Below, in pieces: positions 57,201-64,000 of a DNA stretch of 64,000 nt. How positions within the stretch are numbered: the stretch's first letter is position 1; each line of letters starts with the position of its first letter. The translations under genes were made by a program, and so were the position numbers. Source of the stretch: Cycas panzhihuaensis (Eukaryota; Cycadophyta); contig CM041465.1 in NCBI GenBank assembly GCA_023213395.1, positions 78,623,741 to 78,687,740 of the forward strand. Reading direction: 5' to 3'. The notes under the pieces are model-generated. The model saw only the letters and a program-made list of their open reading frames with translations. It was not told where the DNA came from and searched no databases.

Positions 57201-58107
57201 ATTTCCAATCCCATAAAAAGTATTGGATTGGTTGGATTGTCTCTAATTACTGGATCTGTGTCCAGGTTGATTATTTTGGCCTTGGTCTTGAGATTGTTTT
57301 TGTTGGAGTTGAGGAGCTTGTTGACCAAGCGGACGTTGTCCCTCTTGTCTACCTCTGCATCATGTACGGGAATTACCACCTTTGTGAGAGTATTGACCTT
57401 GATTTTTGGTATAAAAGAGATCTTCTTCCACTTCAAAAAAAACATCAACTGGATCTGATGGAGTGGCAAAGTTGGTATTAAAGGTCTTATCAAATTTCAA
57501 TGAACTTATCAACAAGAGCCTCAAAGTTTAGGGTCTTCAAAGTGCCACTAGATTGAAGACTTCCCAGTAGATTTTTGTAATCTGGGATATTGAGACATGA
57601 CTTAATCAAGAAATCCCATGTAATGCATTGAGTTTTTAAATCTTTATCAATGGCTTGCTTGATTGGACGAAGGAGATTGATTGTCTCACTTGTGTGTCCT
57701 TTTTGCATTTTCAATTTGTTCATCTTCAACACTAAGTGAACAAATTCTAAGTCTGATTTAGTGTCAAAGTTCTTCTTAAGAACTTCAAGAACTTTCCATG
57801 CTATATTATGTACAACTTCATCAATGAGATTATGTAGGGAATAATTAGTGACAAGAAGTACCCCTGCATGGATTTTATTATCATCAAGTTCCCATTGGCG
57901 TTTAACTGCAGCTTTAATGGGAGCAGTTGGAGCACCTACTCCAAAAGCAGTTATGGTAGCTGTAGCAACAATAAATGGTGTAAGTTATAAGTGATCTCTC
58001 AAAAGACCTTCATACTTTATAGCATTTCTGATACCGGTGAACCACATGTCCCAATTTTCTTTCCCTTTAAGAATGCAATTCACATTTTGCTTGAACAGTG
58101 AAGACAT
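57201..58107 (-). pseudogene. Copia-5 gag
   Basis: The start is ATG at 58107: MSSLFKQNVNCILKGKENWD, then WFTGIRNAIKYEGLL. After a stop near 57985 comes ATITAFGVGAPTAPIKAAVK, RQWELDDNKIHAGVLLVTNY and HNLIDEVVHNIAWKVLEVLK, the usual UBN2-type copia gag. The open stretch 57732-57490 follows (MLKMNKLKMQKGHTSETINL, LNFEALVDKFI). A Gln/Asn-rich stretch (57493-57194) leads to the zinc knuckle. Few frame changes are needed. Confidence 0.87.
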
Positions 58108-59029
58108 GGTGTCTTTTGAGAAGGGAAGAAATGAGCAAGGGCCTATAAAAGTGATGGAAATAAATGACCAATCACTGTTTATAAATGGGAGATGCAATGA
58201 AGCAATATAGCAGAAGGAAGAAGAAGTAAAAATGGTTGCTCAAAGATGAAAGGAGCAACTTAGAGAAAAGTCACCAACACTTGTGACAAATATTAACCTA
58301 ACACAGCAGGAATATGAGAAGCACTATGATGAAAATTGGCCACTAACACTTGTATCAAATATTAACCTAATTATGCTATGAATCACTTTTTACAAATAAG
58401 TAAGTGATCAATATACAAGATTGTAGGCCAATGTGGAAACTGACATCATTAGGTGTACACAACTTAAAACTCAAATGTAGGATGCGTAATCAACCCAATA
58501 ACTTTTAACTTGTGTCCAACATGTAGTTGAGGTTGTTGAAGGAATGCCTAGGCTTCTAGTAGAATTAAGTTGGCCTTCACCTGCGATACTCGCAATTGTG
58601 CTTGGTGATGAAATTCAAGTCACAATGGAGCCCAAGTACTCCAATCCTCATCCAGGTCACTAATGAGCAGTTATATACCTCATCTAAAGAGTGGTACGTG
58701 CATACTCATGGCTATAACGGATATTGGATTGGGTATATTTTAATCTTGTATTAAAGTTTCAGTTTTTCCGGTTGGTTATCAGGATGATCCCTGATTGAGG
58801 CATGATAGTATGGCTAACCAAACCTCACCAATATTCTGGTTCAGTCAAATTCTAACTTGAAACCCACACCTCCTTTATGGCACGACATTCTGCCAACCAA
58901 TGTATCTCAACCTTGGCGAATATGTGAATAGGTACAAAATGGCAAAAAATAACATACGTGATGCATTTCTTTTAGGGAGAATGAAAAGATTATCGAATTT
59001 ACATCAAACGTACATATAACTGAAAATAG

Positions 59030-59095
59030 AGTGCTTGCTTGGAATGCTTTTGGAGTGCTTGCTTGGAGTGTCTTTAGAGTGCTTGCTTGAAGTGA
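59030..59095 (-). repeat. Three-copy minisatellite in Copia-5 leader
   Basis: GAGTGCTTGCTTGGA or a close variant recurs at about 59030, 59055 and 59078, with 8-11 bp spacers. Confidence 0.7.
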
Positions 59096-59252
59096 TTTTT
59101 GAGTGTTGAAATGTAATGCTGATAAGTGAGTGAATACACCAGATATTACTCTAATCCAGGTGCTTTTTAATTCACTTTTACAATGGGCTTTTAAGCCTAA
59201 TAAAAAGAAGGAAGAAAATTTCTTCACTTTTTTTTTAATACAAAAAAGGTAG

Positions 59253-59590
59253 TGTTCACTAAAACAGTAATTACTTTCTCCCACGATAATGAAATTGAGT
59301 ACCGGTTTTTGTACTGCAAACTAGACTTAGAGCTTCATCTTTAGGAAGTAGAATCAGACCCAAATGAGTTTTGAAAAATTTTTGATAGTCGCACAAAATT
59401 GGCAGAATATATTTTTTTAAAATTCTTACTAAAAATAACCACTATTCACTAAAACAACAATAACCTTCTCATACGGCAATAAAATTGGATGCCGATTTTT
59501 GTGCTGAAAACTAAACTCAGAGCCTCATATTTAGCAATTAGAATTGGGTCAATTGGAGCTTTATAGAAGATTTTGCAGATTTGTGAAGTT
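59253..59590 (-). repeat. Diverged tandem duplication in Copia-5 leader
   Basis: Two units of about 185 bp each hold ACTAAAACA, then TTCTC, then AAATTGG/GAGT, CCG-TTTTTGT-CTG, AAACTA, AGAGC-TCAT-TTTAG. Roughly three quarters of positions agree by eye. Confidence 0.65.
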
Positions 59591-60070
59591 TAGAAAGCAA
59601 ATTTTATTTCTGCAGAAATTTTAGCTTGTTAATATTTTATTAACACATGATACCATATGAAATTTCCATCATTTTTTTATCACTAGGATCCCAATATAGG
59701 TAAGGTGAGAGCATACAATGATGGATATTTTATATGGCTCCAAATTCTTTAAAAAATTTGGGTAGAACCTCCCCTTACAATCATTCTTCTAAAAGATAGA
59801 AAAAATTCGGCAGCATTTTCCCTTATTAAATAGACAAAATGAGGGGAAAGAAAAGAAGAATGAGATAGCATAAATAGCTACCAAAGGATTGGAATCCTTG
59901 GGCCTTACAACTCCTTGTATTGTACTTCCAAAAGAGAAAATAAACAATATTAAATATGCTATAATAAGAACTTGAAAATATTTCTAAATCCACTTTCACC
60001 ACATAGATTGTGGGAAAAAAGGAAGTGGTGGCTTCATTGCAAGTGCAAGTGAGGAATATGAAGGAAGCAA

Positions 60071-60082
60071 GCTATAATACCA
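60071..60082 (-). other. Primer-binding site of Copia-5
   Basis: Minus strand TGGTATTATAGC next to the LTR end; two mismatches to the initiator methionine tRNA complement. Confidence 0.8.
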
Positions 60083-60085
60083 CAT

Positions 60086-60382
60086 AAAAAGAGTGGATCT
60101 ATCTTTCATCTCCATGCACTAAACACAAAAGCAAACATGGGAGCAAGAGAGACTTGAGAGAAAGAGAGTAGCTCTCACAAAATGGGGAGGTAAGAATGAG
60201 TCTCCTCCATCGAGCTTTTACTTTTATATTGAGAGAGGAAACATTAGAGTTAGGTGAAATAAAACTACACATACTGCACATGAAAATGCATTTCACTTAA
60301 GTGATCTAATTTAAAGTTCACTTAAGACCCTTTTTAGAAATAATCAACTAATGTAATGACCTTGTGACATTAACCCATTTCA
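60086..60382 (-). repeat. 5' LTR of Copia-5
   Basis: On the minus strand it starts TGAAATGGGTTAATG. Its end, near 60086, has changed from CTCTTTTCA to CTCTTTTTA. Homologous to 52830-53131 and 3380-3677. Confidence 0.92.
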
Positions 60383-61005
60383 TTGCAATTATGTTTTTGA
60401 AATAGTTTCTGATCTAGAAGAAAAATGGTCTAAAATCTCCAAAGGGACGGCGAGGGTTTTTCACTATTTTGCAAAAATGTCAAAAAATCTTCAACAAAAA
60501 ATTTCAAGAGATCATTCCATTGAGTGGTATGCTCTAAACAAAAGATTTTGGATAAAGTTTACTTAGAGATTCGATCAGATTTGAGTGAAATCTTTAGATT
60601 TCCTTCTAAACCTACACGACTGGTAAAATGCCAAAACCCCCTTCAAACGGCCTTAGATCACTTTGATGTAGAAGAGAAAAATATAGAGGACATCGAGATC
60701 TTCGATCTAGGTGAGTTTCATTGAGTTATGAGACCCTAAAATTTTTGAGTCTGTACCATTGTGCGGTTCCGTGCAGGCAATTTTGTACCCTTCTGGTACT
60801 ACTTTCTTCTCTGCTTCTACTTTGCTTGAGGTCTTTTTTTCTTCCTCTTGCACTCCTTCTGGTGCTTGCCTCCTTCTTTGCTTCTGCTTCGTTTGAAGTC
60901 CTTTGTCTTTCTCCTCTACAACTTGTCCTAAGTTATACTTATCTTCCTTTCTCGATTTTGTAGAGACCCTCTCTCAATAAAGCAGAATGACCTGCTCTGA
61001 TACCA
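60383..61005 (-). other. Copia-4 leader, outer part, with primer-binding site
   Basis: The perfect primer-binding site TGGTATCAGAGCAGG lies at 61005-60991 on the minus strand, directly after the Copia-4 LTR. The rest is untranslated leader and is continued at 52829 beyond Copia-5. Short frames here (60524-60724 and 60721-60963 on the + strand) have no support. Confidence 0.8.
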
Positions 61006-61206
61006 TGTTAGAATGACAATGCAAAGATAGATGATGAATTCTTGATGATCATCATTCAGATCTTAAGTGATTAAATACAATTAGGGTTTGTAACTCCCCT
61101 TGAACCAACTTGTAACCGAAACACATCTGAATGACACGTGTCTTGTCGATTACATAAAGATACATACATTAACCTATGACATTGGATAAAACATTACATT
61201 CTAATA
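61006..61206 (-). repeat. 5' LTR of Copia-4
   Basis: Matches 42889-43089 with about 16-18 differences over 201 bp by eye. On the minus strand it ends CATTCTAACA next to the primer-binding site. Confidence 0.93.
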
Positions 61207-62757
61207 GAAGAAAGGCTATTGTAAATCATTTTGTAAAGAATTTATTGTAATTTACATATTGAATCCTATAAAGAGCTAGGCGGTAGAAGAAGATCCTGAA
61301 ATCAAGGATAGGGTTGTTATCATCTTGTTGATAGATCTATGTGACTATGTGGCCCATATTATGTACATTTAAGGGACAAAAGATACAAATCAATATCTTG
61401 AGTATGATGTGACTATTATGCACTTATTATGGTTGATTTTCATTTGCAAGATGACATCTTCTTTAGATTTTTCAAGTTTACCGAATTTGGTGATGTTCAG
61501 TGAAAAAAATTATTTAAAATGGTCAACAGGCATAAAACATTATTTGATTTCAAATGACTTGTGGAATAGTTTCTCAAGAATATAAAGTTTCAATACCTAT
61601 TTATTCTACTACTTAGTTAACACCTAATCAAGAAAAGAAAAAGTAGGAACTTGAAATAAAAAATTGTAAAAAACTAGATTGGATCTAGCATACTTTGAAT
61701 GATGATGTATTCTCCCATGTGTATTATGTTACTACTAGCAAGAGAACATGGGATATTTTGAAATATATGTTTACTCTAAGTTTGAGAGGGAGTTTCAGGA
61801 GTTTTTAAGAAACAAAGTTTCAAGCACAAGATTTTCAAGAAACTACAGATGATTAAGGTGTTCAAGATACAGGTGATCAAAATTCTCAAGAAAATACAGA
61901 TGTTCATAATGAAAATGTATGTCAATAAAACATGGTTAAAAACATTGTCGATGAATCTACTACTAAATGTAAAGAGACTACTGTTGAATGCATTGTTGAA
62001 TCTAATAAGATTATTGATGAGACCAATACTATTGAGTATGTTGAGTGTGATGAACCTGTTATTATTATTGGATGTGGAGAATCTACTGATGATTATGATC
62101 AAGCAATTCAAGATATCGAAGTTTCTTTACTCATTTCTACAAATGTTCTTGTTACTTTAAAGGAGATTGTATTTGAAGTTGAAAATTAATCAAATTTACT
62201 TATATTTGCTAATGTTATTGATGATTCAAATTCAAGTAAAGTTCTTGTTTCAAATATTGATTCAGATTTGAGTATACAAGTTTTAAAAGATGATTATGAC
62301 TACTCAAATAATGAGAAAGATTTGCAAGTTGATAAAAATAAACAAATTCTATTTGAGCCAGATCTAGGAGATATTTTTTATCCAAATTTTGATAAGAGAA
62401 TGAAAAGATCTCAAATGATTCAGAATGATGAATCTAAAACAAAATACAAAGAAATTGAAGTAAAAGTTCATGAAATAGTTAATCTAAGACAGATACTACA
62501 AGATCTACATCAAAATCAAAATGAACTTATAGAGATTTAGTATGATAATTAAGATATTGTATAGACAATGAAGAATCCAATTTTACAAAGAAGAATGAAA
62601 CATATCAAGATCAAGCATCATTACTACATTCAAGAGTTGATACAATAAAGACAAATTGAAGACCAAGTTACAGATATCATTTTCAAGACATTTCTGAAGA
62701 TCAAACGTTGCAAATCCAAAGTAATATCTATGTTCCCAAATGTGCATTATGAAGGAA
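61207..62757 (+). pseudogene. Element-E internal region 2, right part: gag-like start and acidic frames
   Basis: 61207-61645 matches 40925-41308. An ATG at 61451 opens MTSSLDFSSLPNLVMFSEKN followed by YLKWSTGIKHYLISNDLW, like the start of copia gag proteins ('L-G-NY--W'); the sequence breaks near 61590. Further on, 61932-62189 and 62268-62540 encode acidic, Asn/Asp/Glu/Ile-rich frames (CIVESNKIIDETNTIEYVEC and the like) with no recognised domain. No enzyme of a retroelement is present, so the element is non-autonomous or a deletion derivative. The acidic frames might be gag-pol linker or an element-specific product. Confidence 0.55.
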
Positions 62758-63033
62758 TGTTAAAATAGTTTGGTTTGCACTTCACAAGATAAAGTTATGA
62801 TGCACATTTATGCAATTAATTTTATTATGACGTTGATATTTTGTGGTGAGTCCCATGCATAGCTAAGTTGTGTACTATAAATACACACTCAATGTATCAT
62901 ATTGAGATATAATTGTAAAACATTTTTCTTATCGTTTAATCCAAGTTAAGGTACCTTCAAGGTGCCATTATGACCCTAGTGCTTCTTGTTTCTTTTGTGC
63001 CTTATTATTTTCTATCAATTTTATTGTTTTACA
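62758..63033 (+). repeat. Complete Element-E LTR
   Basis: It starts TGTTAAAATAG after GAAGGAA and ends TTGTTTTACA. It is the reference copy for the shorter LTRs at 41309-41571 and 39851-39911. TATAAATACACAC near 62876 is a likely TATA box. Confidence 0.85.
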
Positions 63034-63975
63034 TTTATCACTCTTTGAAGATAAGGATTCAAACTTGCATTATATTGGTGACATCAATCAAACATGGACA
63101 TGAGAAAAGGCAAACAAACAACTCTTTAATTTTTGAGTTGTAATCTCTAGTTGATCCTATTTGTTAAATTCACAATAGCTAGGTCAAACGCTTCCACCAT
63201 ATCATCTTTAGGTACATTGCGAGTGCACAACAATTCCTTGAACTACTTCCAAGAAGTGACTTTATTTCTCAACCCATTTTATATTTGGGTCTCAACTCCA
63301 TCCCACCATTTACTAACTTAATCCTTGAATTGGAAACAGGCAAGGGTAGGTCATCTTATTCTCATTAGAAATACAAAATGACTCAAAGTAGTCTTCCATA
63401 CTATTTATCGAATCATAAAAATCAAAGATTTTTCCTTATCCATTAAAAATTGGTAACTTGATAATTTTTAATTGATGGAACTTTTCCAATAAAGTCATCT
63501 CATCCATGGGAGACCAATATTAAATATTTGGGGAAGAATGTGACTCGCACAGACTTCGATCCACTAGAGGTTTAGATGACTACTTTCCAAAATCAACTTT
63601 GACCTATGTCTCTTCCTTTTGCATTCTCTTTCTCCTTTGATGCACTTTAGTAATTGGAGGAACAGTCACATGGGGCTTGGAGGCTTTGTAAGGAGATTGT
63701 CCTTCTTCTTTAAGTTGACGAATCTCTAGTTTGTGAACTGCCTCTTGACTTCTTCATCCTTGAGATGCTTCCTAATTCTACAACATTATTATTGGGAGTG
63801 CATTCATTGTCAACGATTAGCTAGACATATTGGCCACACTTTTCTCACATGTAGTTACCCTATCTTTATATAAGATCAACATCCTTTTATGATGCTTTGA
63901 AAAAGTTTTGCCTCTTTCCATTCTTCTTAGTTGTACACCAATTCACCCAAAACCAGGCCTTGCTATTGAATGTAA
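63034..63975 (-). pseudogene. Gypsy-1-type gag, N-terminal part (right copy)
   Basis: The minus strand reads KLPIFNG, then KIFDFYDSINSMEDYFESFC (about 63460-63375), the start of gypsy gag cores. After a short gap comes the segment matching 39527-39850 (63360-63035: the WW-DG and KN-VTSW blocks in altered frames, then LQR-like). The part above 63480 is presumably gag N-terminus and leader. It would be the same Gypsy-1 copy as 33892-39850, or a second copy joined by recombination. Confidence 0.65.
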
Positions 63976-63977
63976 AC

Positions 63978-64000
63978 AATATAAAAGTCTTATGTTGCTG
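63978..64000 (-). repeat. Candidate end of the Gypsy-1 5' LTR
   Basis: This 23-bp segment matches 33158-33180 with one mismatch. Only this much is inside the window, so the call depends on the sequence beyond 64000. Confidence 0.25.

Larger units (their letters stand above)
58108..60070 (-). other. Long leader of Copia-5
   Basis: Nearly 2 kb lies between primer site and gag without a recognisable domain. It contains a short tandem repeat with GAGTGCTTGCTTGGA (three copies, 59030-59095) and a duplicated ~190-bp segment (59253-59420 and 59440-59590). The 125-codon minus frame at 59284-58907 runs across the short repeat and is not supported as a gene. Confidence 0.7.
52830..60382 (-). mobile_element. 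Copia-5: full-length Ty1/copia element inside Copia-4 leader
   Basis: LTRs are at 60086-60382 (5') and 52830-53131 (3'). The interior, read on the minus strand, holds primer site, an unusually long leader (about 1.95 kb), gag, zinc knuckle, protease, integrase, RT, RNase H and a 3' UTR with the same triple repeat as Copia-1. Flanks on the minus strand are TGCAA and CGAAA, an imperfect target duplication that would fit after CpG decay plus one change. It is inserted in the Copia-4 leader. Confidence 0.92.
42889..61206 (-). mobile_element. Copia-4: Ty1/copia element split by Gypsy-2 and Copia-5
   Basis: Its 201-bp LTRs lie at 61006-61206 (5') and 42889-43089 (3'), more than 18 kb apart. Removing Gypsy-2 (46029-51793) and Copia-5 (52830-60382) leaves an element of about 5 kb with primer site, gag, protease, integrase, RT and RNase H in copia order on the minus strand. 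Gag and pol resemble Copia-2. The LTRs are about 92% identical by eye. The flanks AAAAA and GAAGA form no clean target duplication, but the flanking Element-E sequence is continuous across the insertion. Confidence 0.9.
39851..63033. mobile_element. Element-E block: non-autonomous LTR element in tandem, split by Copia-4
   Basis: The order on the + strand is: truncated LTR (39851-39911), internal region 1 (39912-41308), LTR (41309-41571), internal region 2 (41572-42888 and 61207-62757) and complete LTR (62758-63033). Primer-binding sites follow the first two LTRs. No protease, integrase or RT was found, so the element would have depended on others. The insertion target is the gag of Gypsy-1. 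Copia-4 (42889-61206) later inserted into internal region 2. Confidence 0.8.

Noticed and set aside
58907-59284. 125-codon minus frame with repeated L-Q-A-S-T
   Set aside because: The peptide repeat is only the translation of the leader minisatellite, and there is no gag or pol similarity.
39527-63360. The 320-bp duplication as a target-site duplication
   Set aside because: LTR elements make duplications of about 5 bp. The length and ~8% divergence rule this out as a simple insertion footprint.
1-64000. tRNA, rRNA or organelle DNA
   Set aside because: No cloverleaf with matching arms and no rRNA or plastid gene sequence was noticed. Matches to initiator tRNA are only the primer-binding sites.

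Overview
The window is plant nuclear DNA made almost entirely of decayed and nested LTR retrotransposons. Nothing bacterial, organellar or viral was recognised, and no intact gene is visible. The size and nesting of the elements, the low GC, and the near absence of host genes suggest a large, repeat-rich plant genome; a gymnosperm would fit. One short stretch (31697-31993, minus strand) looks like two host exons with a tubulin-like C-terminus. If it is a delta/epsilon-type tubulin, it would favour a lineage with swimming sperm (cycad, Ginkgo, fern). That is inference only.

Layout from left to right. (1) 1-3677: 3' two thirds of a Ty1/copia element on the + strand ('Copia-1'), cut by the window edge. 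(2) 3678-13993: old AT-rich sequence holding a ruined Tat/Ogre-like gypsy (gag, protease and a scrap of the RT linker, about 6840-9600), followed by a degenerate minisatellite with a TAAACTA core and microsatellites. (3) 13994-19238: full-length but dead 'Copia-2' with both LTRs. (4) 19239-23655: more old gypsy debris (an RNase H scrap, a second TAAACTA-type repeat patch, a gag-like stretch). (5) 23656-30105: full-length 'Copia-3' with a perfect 5-bp target duplication (ATTTG), very similar LTRs and palindrome-packed LTRs. (6) 30106-33154: mostly unassigned sequence with the tubulin-like exons.

(7) About 33155-64000 is a nest several levels deep, read on the minus strand. The oldest host is 'Gypsy-1' (gag-PR-RT-RH-IN, all ruined). 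Its RT is split by a 1.65-kb terminal-inverted-repeat element (36453-38098). Its gag is split by a block of non-autonomous 'Element-E' (39851-63033) arranged LTR-internal-LTR-internal-LTR. The second internal region of Element-E is split by 'Copia-4' (LTRs 42889-43089 and 61006-61206). Copia-4 is itself split twice: by the chromovirus-like 'Gypsy-2' (46029-51793, perfect TTGAT target duplication) and by 'Copia-5' (52830-60382), a close relative of Copia-1. Removing Gypsy-2 plus one TTGAT copy restores an open reading frame across the Copia-4 gag-protease boundary, which confirms the nesting.

The genes therefore do not form a pathway. Each element once encoded gag (capsid and nucleic-acid binding), aspartic protease, integrase, reverse transcriptase and RNase H for its own copying. 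Copia elements have the order PR-IN-RT-RH and gypsy elements PR-RT-RH-IN. All now carry stops, frameshifts, deletions or lost catalytic residues. Domain boundaries are approximate, because they were read by eye from translations.
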